This document shows positions 1 through 7,247 of a stretch of DNA of 7,486 nt, piece by piece; positions within the stretch are counted from its first letter, which is position 1; each line of letters begins with the position of its first letter. Source of the stretch: an uncultured Clostridia bacterium (GTDB lineage: Bacteria; Bacillota; Clostridia; Christensenellales; Aristaeellaceae); assembly GCA_946615495.1 (NCBI GenBank), contig CAMOHY010000100.1:1-7486 (forward strand). The letters are read 5' to 3'. Position numbers and translations under genes: made by a program. The notes under the pieces are model-generated. The model made no database searches, was not told the origin of the DNA, and saw nothing but the letters and a program-made list of their open reading frames with translations.

Positions 1-1
1 A

Positions 2-1882
2 TCAGTTGAAATCGCACCGAATGGCCATTTTGACCACGCGGCTGTTGTTCAAATAATAGCTCAGGGTGACAACGCCGTTGTCCGCCCGGTAATAGATATA
101 ATCGATCCGGTCGTTGAAGGCGTCCAAATGGTACATCATGGCGTACTTTCTGTTCTGCGCGTCGTAATAGATGCTGCGGCTGCCGTCCTGATTGTGCTCC
201 TGGCCCATATCCCGGAACAGCTCGGTCACGTCGGTTTCGCTCATGCCGATCTTGGTTTTTCTGGGACCCACGGCGGAAGGGCTGCTGGTCTCCACGGCGT
301 ACAGCATATAGCCCTTGTCCGTCATGTAAAACCGGGCCTCGCCCCAGCTGTAGGTAAGCTTTACGGCGTCGCTGCCCACGGCGTTATCCTGGATGGGCGC
401 AGCCTCCATGGGCGCGCCAAACCTTTTCTCAAAAGCCTCCCGGCTGGTTTCCGCAATGGTGAAATCGGCAAAATTATCCGCTTCGCTGAAATAGAGCTTA
501 AAAGGCTTTTTCACGTTGTAGGTGCGCTCCATCACGTTGCTCACCTTGCCATAGCCGTTCACCGCCACAGCCTTGACCGTGGAGGGCCCCAGGGGCAGCA
601 GGAAGGGTTCGCCGGTGTAGATGGGGGAATTGGAGGTGGGCGTTTGGCTGTCCACCGTGTAATAAATGGTAATATCCTTCAGCTTAGCCAGAATGGCGTT
701 TTCATGGTCCGTCCGGGTGCGCTGCTGCTCCAGCAGCTTTTCATCCTCCGTTTCCAAGTATTTCAGCCACAGCCGCTGCCTGCGCTCATAAGGGCCCGGC
801 GCCAGAGAGGCGTAGGGCGCGCTGGGCCGGGGCAGCGTAATGCTGTACTGAATGCGCATTTCATCGCTGATAAGGTTGCTGGACACGGCCACGGCCCGGA
901 TGATGTGGGTGCCCTCATCCAGATGGATGGGCGCCGTATACAGTTCGCCGTCCTCCGGCAAAATGCCATCGTCGCCGAAAATGTAGTAAATTTCGTAATC
1001 CTCGGCGGAAAGCAGCTCCACGTCCTGTTCGTACTTGATGGGGCCCGCCTCCTTGCTGGCGGTGGGCGAAGAAGGAAGCAGCTCCTCCCGCTGGCGGCGG
1101 AAGGAGGTGTCGCCCGTTTTTTCAAAGGCAAGCTTCAAAAACGCTGCCAATTCCATTTGGCGGCCCTGGCTTTCCATCAGCCGGGCCACCTGGCGGTACA
1201 CAAAGGCATCCTCCGGCGCAATGTCGGTATACAGCTTGGTATACACCCGCTCGGCATCTCCCGGACGGCCCGCCGCTTCGTAAGCGTCGGCCAATTGCAG
1301 AAGCCGGGTATAAATGTCCTCCCTCTCCGGCTCCATTTCATAGGCCTGTTCAAACACGGAAACGGACCGGTCCACATACCCCTGGTCCAGCAGTTCCTGG
1401 CCGTAGGTCCACATGGCCGTGGCGTTAGCCTCCCGGCCCATGCGGGCCAGGATCAATTGTCCCTGGGCCGTAAAGCGCAGGAACACCGCCGTGCCGCCCA
1501 CCGCCAGAATGATTAGCACCAGCACCACCGTCCACAGCAGCGCCCAGTTAATCATCACCCGGTGTACGGCGCCCTTTTTCCCCCGGCGCTTGCGGTCCAG
1601 GCTGCGAACCTTGCCGGGAGCCTGGGACGGAACGCGGTAAGCCCCCCGGTCGCTTTCGCTGCGGGATGGGCTGCGATGGCGGGCAGGGGGCAATTCCGCC
1701 TGAGGATAGCTTTCCTCCGGCATCACGCTGCCTGTCCGCGGGCCTTGGGGCCTGTCCGGCCTGCCCTGGCGGCGGGAAGCCAAGCCGCTGTCCGCCCGGC
1801 GGGGGGACGCCACCTGGGCCCCGCATTGGGTGCATACCACGGCCCCGTCCTTCAGCACGTTGCCGCAATGCTCACAAACCAT
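2..1882 (-). CDS. Membrane-anchored zinc-ribbon / TPR / chitobiase-C-terminal-like domain protein, function unknown
   Basis: 626 residues, complete (TGA at 4-2). Seen in order: an N-terminal zinc ribbon with Cys3-x2-Cys6 and Cys17-x2-Cys20; a basic, Pro/Ser/Arg-rich linker at about 25-108; one hydrophobic segment at about 111-136; TPR-like helices at about 152-270; two beta-rich segments at about 280-350 and 402-456; and a C-terminal region at 460-626. The second beta segment (IYYTVDSQTPTSNSPIYTG, then a TVKAVAV strand) closely matches the chitobiase/hexosaminidase C-terminal-like domain (CHB_HEX_C type), and the first is a degenerate copy. With a basic linker before the membrane segment, the zinc ribbon should be cytoplasmic and the rest outside; this is inference. 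Such beta domains usually act as spacers or binders, so no enzyme activity is implied. The start has an excellent site, AAAGGAGG, six bases before ATG. Last gene of the run, 27 bases after the HEAT-like gene. Specific function unknown. Confidence 0.85.
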   Translation of the reverse strand: MVCEHCGNVLKDGAVVCTQCGAQVASPRRADSGLASRRQGRPDRPQGPRTGSVMPEESYPQAELPPARHRSPSRSESDRGAYRVPSQAPGKVRSLDRKRRGKKGAVHRVMINWALLWTVVLVLIILAVGGTAVFLRFTAQGQLILARMGREANATAMWTYGQELLDQGYVDRSVSVFEQAYEMEPEREDIYTRLLQLADAYEAAGRPGDAERVYTKLYTDIAPEDAFVYRQVARLMESQGRQMELAAFLKLAFEKTGDTSFRRQREELLPSSPTASKEAGPIKYEQDVELLSAEDYEIYYIFGDDGILPEDGELYTAPIHLDEGTHIIRAVAVSSNLISDEMRIQYSITLPRPSAPYASLAPGPYERRQRLWLKYLETEDEKLLEQQRTRTDHENAILAKLKDITIYYTVDSQTPTSNSPIYTGEPFLLPLGPSTVKAVAVNGYGKVSNVMERTYNVKKPFKLYFSEADNFADFTIAETSREAFEKRFGAPMEAAPIQDNAVGSDAVKLTYSWGEARFYMTDKGYMLYAVETSSPSAVGPRKTKIGMSETDVTELFRDMGQEHNQDGSRSIYYDAQNRKYAMMYHLDAFNDRIDYIYYRADNGVVTLSYYLNNSRVVKMAIRCDFN

Positions 1883-1909
1883 AGGTTCCTCCTTTGGAGC
1901 GCCCGCCTG

Positions 1910-2740
1910 TCACTGCATGCTGCGCATGGCCTCGTAGGCGGGGTCCTCCGCGTCAAAATCCCGCTCCGGCGCGTCGCCGCCCAGCGCTTCGATGGCGCTG
2001 CGCAGCTCGATATAATCCAGATACGGCGTTTCTTCGCTGGCGGCCAGGGCGATGAGGGGCGGCAGGGCCCTCTCGTCGCCCAGCTTGCCCAAGCAGTCCG
2101 CCAGCACGGCCACCCGGTCCCGCCGGGAGCGCAGGAGGGAAAGCGCCGTTTGCAGCACGCCTTCATCCCCCGGATAATCGGAAAGCACGGTAAGCATGGC
2201 CTCCTGCCCATCGGGAGAAGCCAGCGGCAGGGCGGCGCGCATGGCCGCCACAGCCCTTTCGCCCATGGAGGACAGGCTGTCCAGCGCGTTGTCGGCCAGC
2301 TCGTCCTCCCCTTCCTGCCGCACGGCCTGCAATCCGATATAGTATTCCAGCGGCGCAATGGAATCAATCTCCCGCAGCAGGGTGACGGCCGCCATGCGGA
2401 TTTCCGTGGTGGCCCTTTCCTTTTTCAGCAGGTTCATCAGCGATTCTTCCGCCGCCAGGCCCAATTCGGCAATGCGGTTGAGCAGCATATCCGGCACGGG
2501 AATGCGCTGCTTGAAATAATCCTCCATCCAGTTTACCAGCTGCTTGGCATTGTCAAACTGGCCAAAATATTCTCCCGGCTTGGCCCCGGACAGCCAGTTC
2601 ACCGGCGTGTCCAAAAAAGCCTCGTACACGTCGGGCATGGCGGCTTCCATTTCATCGTAATTCCGGTATTCCTTGGCGTGCTCCTTCATCCAGGCGCCCA
2701 CGTACCGCTCAAATTCCTTATCAAAGTTGATGCAGCGCAT
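1910..2740 (-). CDS. HEAT-repeat-like protein, function unknown
   Basis: 276 residues, probably cytoplasmic: no signal peptide or membrane segment is visible. Residues 1-60 form a distinct acidic and aromatic N-terminal region with YVGAWM, MPDVYEAFLDTPVNWL and YFGQF. From about 83 to 256 the sequence is a series of paired amphipathic helices of HEAT type, for example ALDSLSSMGERAVAAMRAAL and LADCLGKLGDERALPPLIAL. The GDERALPPLI stretch is typical of HEAT or PBS-lyase-like repeats, which bind proteins. The tail from 257 is acidic and probably disordered. The start is supported by AAAGGAGGG about seven bases upstream. It lies 20 bases after the TPR-like gene and 27 before the zinc-ribbon membrane gene, so the three are probably co-transcribed and may form one scaffold complex (inference). 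I do not recognise a named family. Confidence 0.8.
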   Translation of the reverse strand: MRCINFDKEFERYVGAWMKEHAKEYRNYDEMEAAMPDVYEAFLDTPVNWLSGAKPGEYFGQFDNAKQLVNWMEDYFKQRIPVPDMLLNRIAELGLAAEESLMNLLKKERATTEIRMAAVTLLREIDSIAPLEYYIGLQAVRQEGEDELADNALDSLSSMGERAVAAMRAALPLASPDGQEAMLTVLSDYPGDEGVLQTALSLLRSRRDRVAVLADCLGKLGDERALPPLIALAASEETPYLDYIELRSAIEALGGDAPERDFDAEDPAYEAMRSMQ

Positions 2741-2760
2741 GCCGCGTCCCTCCTTTGTTT

Positions 2761-4086
2761 TCAGCCGTTCTGGGTCATATCCACGCGGGTAATGCGGCGC
2801 AGAAAACGCCTCAGCCGCTTTTTCCCCTGCGTCATTTCAAAATACTGCCGGGCCTCCCGGCTTTTCCCGCTCATCAAAAGCAGGCACACCGCCAGCGCGG
2901 CAGGGTAAAACCGGCTGCGCTGTTCATCGCAGGCGCGCTTTTCCGCCTCCGTCATGCGGTGCCAAAGGGGCGGAAGCAGGCGGTAAATGGCCTCCATGTC
3001 CATCACGCCGTCCAGCATCATCACCAGCTGGTGCAGTATCCGGTTAAGAGGTCCCCTTTTCAGCCTTTCCGGAGCCGCGTATACCAAGCTGCCCAGCACG
3101 GACAGCATCAGCGTCCTGTCCCGGTCCAAGGTCACATCCTCCGGGTGCAGCCGGCACTGCAGGCCGGACGCGTCGTCCGGGTCTATTTCCAGCAGCATTT
3201 CCAGGGTGCGGCCCGCCTTTTCTTTTTCGCCCAGGCGCATCAGGCACAGGTAACGCAGATACAGATAGTCCACCGAGGCGGGCGTGCTTTCCAGCTGGCG
3301 GTCAATGAACCGCAGGGCTTCGGCCCCCTCCCCGATCATCCAGGCCGTTTGGCAAAGGGCCTCCGCGTCGCTGATAAGGGCGCAGCGCTGGGCGGCCATG
3401 CCGAGGGCTTCCTTGGCCCGCCGGGGCTTCATCGCCCCATGGCAGGCAAAGGCCAAAAGCAGCCAGGGCCGCGCCAGGCCTTCCTTGCGCCGGGCGGCGT
3501 ATTCCAAATAGATCATGCCCCGTGCAGGCGGCAAAAGCGCGCCCAGCTGCAAAGCGATTTCCGGCGTGTGGGCCCGCCTCCAGGCCCGCTTGATGAGCGC
3601 GGCGGCTTCCCCGCGCTTTCCCGCCAGCAGGGCCTTTTGGGCCTGGCAGCACAATTCCTCTCCCCGCGCGCACCGGGGCCGCCAGCCCACCTGACGCCAG
3701 GGATAGGATTCCAATATTTCCTGGGCCTGCTCGGCGTACATCCCGTCCGGGTCCAGGCGCAGGCTCAAATCCAGCGCCCTTTCCCCCAGGTCCTCCTGGT
3801 CCCGGTTCAAGGCGGCGCAGCCCACCAGGAAGCACACGCTGCCCGTCAGCCCCTGGCGCACGCAGGCGCGCATCAGGTATCTTTCCGACGCGGTGTAGCA
3901 GTGCATGCGGGCGTAAATTTGGGAAAGCTCCAGGGCCAGGCCGCCGTCGCCGCTTTTTTCCAGCGCCTTGCGCATCAGCTTGGCCGCATCGGGCAATTGA
4001 CCCGGAGCGGCATGCCGCCGGGCCCGCACCGCCCAATAGGCCGCCGGGCGTTCAAAAGGCACCACGTTGCTGCGCGCTTTGGTCAT
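2761..4086 (-). CDS. Cysteine-rich TPR-like repeat protein, coupled to hslO
   Basis: 441 residues, predicted soluble. Helical pairs of TPR character appear at roughly 15-45, 47-80, 82-115, 143-170, 238-265 and 272-305. Clear examples are AAKLMRKALEKSGDGGLALE and, later, AGRTLEMLLEIDPDDASGLQ, where the closing DPD motif is typical of TPRs. The middle repeats are degenerate. The C-terminus has a strongly basic stretch, KKRLRRFLRRITR, at about 422-434, which could bind nucleic acid or acidic lipid (inference only). I count 14 cysteines in 441 residues, including a Cys146-Cys147 pair, which is high for a cytosolic scaffold. Its ATG overlaps the hslO stop as ATGA (4086-4083), so translation is probably coupled; GGAAAGGG sits seven bases upstream inside hslO. 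No catalytic motif was seen. TPR proteins mediate protein contacts; partner unknown. Confidence 0.78.
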   Translation of the reverse strand: MTKARSNVVPFERPAAYWAVRARRHAAPGQLPDAAKLMRKALEKSGDGGLALELSQIYARMHCYTASERYLMRACVRQGLTGSVCFLVGCAALNRDQEDLGERALDLSLRLDPDGMYAEQAQEILESYPWRQVGWRPRCARGEELCCQAQKALLAGKRGEAAALIKRAWRRAHTPEIALQLGALLPPARGMIYLEYAARRKEGLARPWLLLAFACHGAMKPRRAKEALGMAAQRCALISDAEALCQTAWMIGEGAEALRFIDRQLESTPASVDYLYLRYLCLMRLGEKEKAGRTLEMLLEIDPDDASGLQCRLHPEDVTLDRDRTLMLSVLGSLVYAAPERLKRGPLNRILHQLVMMLDGVMDMEAIYRLLPPLWHRMTEAEKRACDEQRSRFYPAALAVCLLLMSGKSREARQYFEMTQGKKRLRRFLRRITRVDMTQNG

Positions 4087-4985
4087 CGGCTGGCCCTTTC
4101 CAATAGCTCTGTCAGGTCCTGGCGGGAAAAGCGGTGGGCGGTGCGGCAGAAATGGCAGGTCAGCTCCGCGCCGCCGTCCTCATCGATCAATTGCCGCAAT
4201 TCGTCCCGGCCCAGGGCAATGAGCGCCTTTTCCATTTTGTCTCGGCTGCAATCGCACTGATAAGCCACCGTCTCGCGGGACAAAATCTGCATTTCCAGCC
4301 CGTCGAACCAGGCCTTGGCCAAGTCCTCCAGCGCCACGTCCGCCACTTCCCGGCTGATGGCGGTAAAGAACACGGACCGCAGCTCCAATTGCTCCAGCAA
4401 TTCTTCCGAGCAGCCCGGCATGGCCTGCACCAGCACGCCCCCGGCGCTTAAGCAATAGCCCTCATGCGCCAGGCAGCCCAGCGCCACCAGGGAGGGCTGC
4501 TGCTCGGACACGGTAAAATACTGGGCAAAATCCTCCCCCAGCTCGCCGGACACCAATTGGCTCTGGCCCACGTAGGGCTCCTTGAGGCCCAGGTCCTTGA
4601 TGACGGTCAGCCGCCCGTGGCGGCCCACCAGGCCGCCCACGTCCAAATGTCCGTCGGCCTTCAGCGGCAAGTCCGCTTCCGGGTGATGCGCCGAAATTTT
4701 CACCTTGCCGCCGTGGGCCACGGCGGTCATTTTGCCCAAGGGCCCATCCCCCGCCACGGTAACGGTGACGGAGGCGTTATCGTCCTTCATCATCACGCCC
4801 AGCATGGCCGTGGCCGTCATGCACCGGCTCATAGCCGCCAGGGCGGTGGAGGAGGGGCAGTGGATTTCCGCCGCGCGCCTGGCCATGGCCGTGGTGCGGC
4901 AAAGGAGCACCTTGGCCTGGCCCCCCATCAGGGTCATATGCAGCATTTCGTCGGGAAGGTTCAACACGTTAAAGTTTTCGTTCAT
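4083..4985 (-). CDS. hslO: Redox-regulated molecular chaperone Hsp33
   Basis: 300 residues, close to the usual length of about 290. Hsp33 is a cytosolic holdase: under oxidation plus unfolding stress its zinc-binding cysteines form disulfides, the linker unfolds, and the protein binds unfolding clients. The C-terminal zinc centre is intact here as Cys244-x-Cys246 (YQCDCSRDKM) and Cys277-x2-Cys280 (LTCHFCRTAHRF). The 31-residue step between the pairs equals that of the E. coli protein (234 to 265). The N-terminal substrate-binding domain shows VTVAGDGPLGKMTAVA and the YVGQSQLVSGELGEDFAQYF segment typical of the family, followed by SLVALG. AGGAG lies six bases before the ATG, in the 21-base gap after the NUDIX gene. 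Its stop overlaps the start of the TPR-like gene. Redox switching should therefore be functional. Confidence 0.97.
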   Translation of the reverse strand: MNENFNVLNLPDEMLHMTLMGGQAKVLLCRTTAMARRAAEIHCPSSTALAAMSRCMTATAMLGVMMKDDNASVTVTVAGDGPLGKMTAVAHGGKVKISAHHPEADLPLKADGHLDVGGLVGRHGRLTVIKDLGLKEPYVGQSQLVSGELGEDFAQYFTVSEQQPSLVALGCLAHEGYCLSAGGVLVQAMPGCSEELLEQLELRSVFFTAISREVADVALEDLAKAWFDGLEMQILSRETVAYQCDCSRDKMEKALIALGRDELRQLIDEDGGAELTCHFCRTAHRFSRQDLTELLERASR

Positions 4986-5006
4986 AAGGGTCTCCTGTTT
5001 CTATTT

Positions 5007-5501
5007 TCATGAGCTTTTCGCAATTTTCAGATATTCCTCAAGCGCGGTATATTCCCGCAGATAAGAGCCACGTTTTTCTTCGCTGACGGCGGCGTAAGCC
5101 TGATGGCGGGAAAAAATACCGACGGCCTCCTGCAAAGGGAGCCATTCAGGCTCAAGGCCGCGGCGGATTTCCGCTTCTGTCAGGCGCATCTGCCCCTTTC
5201 CCGCCGCCTCGCAGAGGAAATAATGGCTGATATAGCGGTATTCTTCATAGTATTCATACAGCGTCAGGAATTGCTTCAGAGGCCGCACGATCAGGCCCGT
5301 TTCCTCCTCTGTTTCCCGCACGCAGCACATTTCCGGCGTTTCCCCCGCCTCCAGGCCTCCGCCGGGAATCAGCCACCATCCGGACACGGTTTCATGGGAA
5401 AGCAGAATCATCCCATCCCGCACGGTCACGGACCGGCTGCCTATCCGGGTTTTGGTAAAGGCCTCAAAGCGATTATCGCCTAAAATCTGTATTTCCTTCA
5501 T
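5007..5501 (-). CDS. NUDIX hydrolase
   Basis: 164 residues. NUDIX enzymes hydrolyse nucleoside diphosphates linked to another moiety, using a divalent metal held by the NUDIX box. The box GX5EX7REUXEEXGU is present at residues 48-70: Gly48, Glu54, Arg62-Glu63, Glu66-Glu67, Gly69-Leu70. The only departure is Thr64 where an aliphatic residue is usual; the metal-binding glutamates are present. Before it, SGWWLIPGGGLEAGE gives the typical entry strand. Substrate cannot be read from sequence: it could be a housecleaning enzyme for damaged nucleotides, an ADP-sugar or CoA-type hydrolase. The chosen ATG follows GAGGG by 11 bases, which is long, and two tiny out-of-frame ORFs precede it (5523-5509 and 5506-5498). 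No in-frame upstream start was seen. Located 41 bases after the UPF0210 gene and 21 before hslO. Confidence 0.92.
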   Translation of the reverse strand: MKEIQILGDNRFEAFTKTRIGSRSVTVRDGMILLSHETVSGWWLIPGGGLEAGETPEMCCVRETEEETGLIVRPLKQFLTLYEYYEEYRYISHYFLCEAAGKGQMRLTEAEIRRGLEPEWLPLQEAVGIFSRHQAYAAVSEEKRGSYLREYTALEEYLKIAKSS

Positions 5502-5542
5502 GGCATGTTCAGCCCTCGCGCATGGCCCGCGTTTTTTCCCGC

Positions 5543-6895
5543 TTAGTTCCTCAGGCTGTGCAGCGGCGCGGGAATCCTGCCGCCGCGGGCGATAAAATCG
5601 TCGCTGGCGAAGGGGTGCACGGGAATGACGGGGGCCCGGCCCAGCAGGCCGCCAAATTCCACAAAATCGCCTACCTTTTTGCCCGGCGCGGGAATCAGGC
5701 GCACGGCGGTGGTCTTGTTGTTCACCATGCCGATAGCCGCTTCATCCGCGATGATGGCGGACAGGGTGGCGGCGGAGGTGTCGCCGGGCACGGCGATCAT
5801 ATCCAGGCCCACCGAGCACACGCAGGTCATGGCCTCCAGCTTATCCAGCGTCAGCGCGCCGCAGGCCGCGGCCTCGATCATGCCGATATCCTCGGAAACG
5901 GGAATGAACGCGCCGGACAGGCCGCCCACATGGGAGGACGCCATGACGCCGCCCTTCTTCACCGCGTCGTTGAGCAGAGCCAAGGCGGCGGTGGACCCAT
6001 GGGTGCCGCATTTTTCCAGGCCCATTTCTTCCAGTATATGCGCCACGCTGTCGCCAATTGCGGGGGTGGGGGCCAAAGAAAGGTCCACAATGCCAAAGGG
6101 CACGCCCAGGCGCTGACTGGCCTCCATGGCCACCAATTGGCCTACGCGGGTAATGCGGAAGGCGGTGCGCTTGATGGTTTCGGCCACCACGTCAAAGGAA
6201 GCGCCCCTTACGCTTTCCAGCGCCCGCTTGACCACGCCCGGCCCGCTGACGCCCACGGAAACGGCGCAGTCGCCCTCTCCCGGCCCGTGGAAAGCGCCCG
6301 CCATAAAGGGGTTGTCCTCCACGGCGTTGGAGAAAATGACCAGCTTGGCGCAGCCCAGGCCGTCCTGGTCCCTGGTTTTTTCCGCCAAATCCTTGATCGC
6401 TTCGCCGCACAGGCGCACCGCGTCCATATCGATGCCCGCGCGGGTGGAGGCCACGTTGATGGAGGCGCACATGAGCTCGGTTTGGCTCAGCGCCTCCGGA
6501 ATGGAGGCGATCAGGCGCTTATCCGCCGCCGTCATGCCCTTGGGCACCAGGGCGGAATAGCCGCCGATAAAGTCCACGCCCGTTTCATGGGCCGCCCGGT
6601 CCAGGGCCAGGGCCACGGGCAGGGGATCGTTCACCGCCCCGGTAATCAGGGAAACGGGAGTTACCGAAATGCGCTTATTCACGATAGGCACGCCGAATTC
6701 CCGCTCGATTTCCCGGCCCACCTTCACCAGGTTTTCCGCCTGGCGGGCAATGCGGCTGTACACCCGGCTGGCCAGGCGCCGCGTATCGTCGCACACGCAG
6801 TTGAACAGGGAAATACCCATGGTAATGGTGCGCACATCCAGCTTTTCCTGGTCGATCATGCGCAGGGTTTCAAAAATTTGATTGGTTTGAATCAT
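5543..6895 (-). CDS. UPF0210/DUF711 (PFL-like fold) family protein
   Basis: 450 residues from the chosen start, matching the family's usual length of about 450. The family has a pyruvate formate-lyase-like barrel, but its reaction is unknown to me. Recognisable stretches are LDVRTITMGISLFNC (residues 19-33), the ISVTPVSLI segment, AVEDNPFMAGAFHG, DLSLAPTPAIGDSVA (271-285) and the Gly/Ser-rich VGGLSGAFIPVSEDIGM. A longer reading from an ATG at 6931 would add 12 residues (MKPCTRFDGRKA) and run back into the ACT gene. I prefer 6895 because family members begin close to here and GGGAG lies seven bases upstream at 6903-6907. It follows the ACT-domain gene by 13 bases, the conserved arrangement in many Gram-positive bacteria (the S. 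pneumoniae SP_0238/SP_0239 pair is the example I recall). A role in ligand-controlled metabolism is inference. Confidence 0.95.
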   Translation of the reverse strand: MIQTNQIFETLRMIDQEKLDVRTITMGISLFNCVCDDTRRLASRVYSRIARQAENLVKVGREIEREFGVPIVNKRISVTPVSLITGAVNDPLPVALALDRAAHETGVDFIGGYSALVPKGMTAADKRLIASIPEALSQTELMCASINVASTRAGIDMDAVRLCGEAIKDLAEKTRDQDGLGCAKLVIFSNAVEDNPFMAGAFHGPGEGDCAVSVGVSGPGVVKRALESVRGASFDVVAETIKRTAFRITRVGQLVAMEASQRLGVPFGIVDLSLAPTPAIGDSVAHILEEMGLEKCGTHGSTAALALLNDAVKKGGVMASSHVGGLSGAFIPVSEDIGMIEAAACGALTLDKLEAMTCVCSVGLDMIAVPGDTSAATLSAIIADEAAIGMVNNKTTAVRLIPAPGKKVGDFVEFGGLLGRAPVIPVHPFASDDFIARGGRIPAPLHSLRN

Positions 6896-6902
6896 GGCTT
6901 TT

Positions 6903-6907
6903 CTCCC
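6903..6907 (-). promoter_or_regulatory. Ribosome binding site fixing the UPF0210 start
   Basis: GGGAG on the minus strand, seven bases before ATG 6895 and next to the ACT stop (TGA 6911-6909). It supports the internal ATG over the upstream ATG at 6931, which lies inside the ACT coding region. Confidence 0.75.
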
Positions 6908-6908
6908 G

Positions 6909-7190
6909 TCAAATCTGGTGCATGGCTTCAAAAATTTCGCTCTTCTGGATGCGGACCTGCAAGCCCAGCTTTTGCCCCAGGGCGCTCAGATCGCCCTGCA
7001 ATTCGTCAAAGGGGCAGGTGGGCTCGGACAAATCCACGATCATGACCATATTGAAATACCCATCCAGAATGGTTTGGGAAATATCCAGAATATTAATGCC
7101 GCGCTCATACAGCACATGGCTCACCTGAGCGATGATGCCTTTCCGGTCAAAACCCAGCACCGTTACAACAGCTTTATTCACAGCCGCCAT
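6909..7190 (-). CDS. ACT-domain protein, UPF0237 family
   Basis: 93 residues, essentially one ACT domain (beta-alpha-beta-beta-alpha-beta), a small fold that commonly binds amino acids or similar ligands as a dimer. The signature is VVTVLGFDRKGIIAQVSHVL, then GINILDISQTILDGYFNMVM and a closing IFEAMHQI, the pattern of stand-alone UPF0237 proteins; the ligand is unknown. The most likely partner is the UPF0210 protein encoded 13 bases downstream. AGGAGG at 7201-7206 lies ten bases before ATG 7190, a little long. A GTG at codon 4 would give MNKAVVTV, nearer to typical family N-termini, but is 19 bases from the site, so ATG is preferred. First gene of the operon, directly downstream of the triple promoter-box/hairpin array, which is its most likely regulatory region. 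Confidence 0.93.
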   Translation of the reverse strand: MAAVNKAVVTVLGFDRKGIIAQVSHVLYERGINILDISQTILDGYFNMVMIVDLSEPTCPFDELQGDLSALGQKLGLQVRIQKSEIFEAMHQI

Positions 7191-7200
7191 TTCATCCCAT

Positions 7201-7206
7201 CCTCCT
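7201..7206 (-). promoter_or_regulatory. Ribosome binding site of the ACT gene with competing ATGs
   Basis: A consensus AGGAGG, ten bases before the ACT start. Two out-of-frame ATGs lie between or near: 7200 (ATG GGA TGA, touching the site) and 7195 (a five-codon ORF, M-K-W-R-L-stop, five bases from the site). The latter ends in GTGA, overlapping codon 4 of the ACT frame. Confidence 0.65.
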
Positions 7207-7237
7207 GTCTTGCCCGCTTTGCAGCGGTTGCGCTGTA

Positions 7238-7247
7238 ATTATACCAT
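7238..7247 (-). promoter_or_regulatory. Extended -10 box P3, proximal to the ACT gene
   Basis: A third identical ATGGTATAAT, 78 bases downstream of P2. The hexamer at -35 distance is GGGCAG, again poor. A start near 7231 would give a leader of about 40 bases to the ACT ATG. The DNA after the box differs from the other two copies: instead of GAGGAAAT it has a short hairpin, CAGCG-CAAC-CGCTG, at 7235-7222. Confidence 0.45.

Noticed and set aside
128..1516. Long plus-strand ORF of 462 codons
   Set aside because: Antisense shadow of the zinc-ribbon/TPR gene, which has recognisable domains and a good ribosome binding site. The antisense product is rich in Gly, Ala, His, Arg and Gln without any motif, typical of GC-rich complement frames.
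1562..4260. Two plus-strand ORFs (1562-2908 and 2755-4260) crossing several gene boundaries
   Set aside because: They overlap genes on the other strand, span their intergenic sites and show only low-complexity composition. No domain is recognisable.
5525..5542. Possible terminator in the UPF0210-NUDIX gap (a run of six A on the minus strand between GC-rich words)
   Set aside because: The flanking words GCGGG and CGCGGG are direct, not inverted, so they cannot form a stem, and the run is A, not T, in the direction of transcription.
6896..6931. Upstream ATG at 6931 extending UPF0210 by 12 residues
   Set aside because: The extension lies partly within the ACT coding region, the family normally starts near the internal ATG, and that ATG has GGGAG seven bases upstream.
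5522..7045. Plus-strand ORF of 507 codons opposite UPF0210
   Set aside because: Antisense to a clear UPF0210 gene and part of the ACT gene; His/Gly/Ala/Gln-rich shadow composition.
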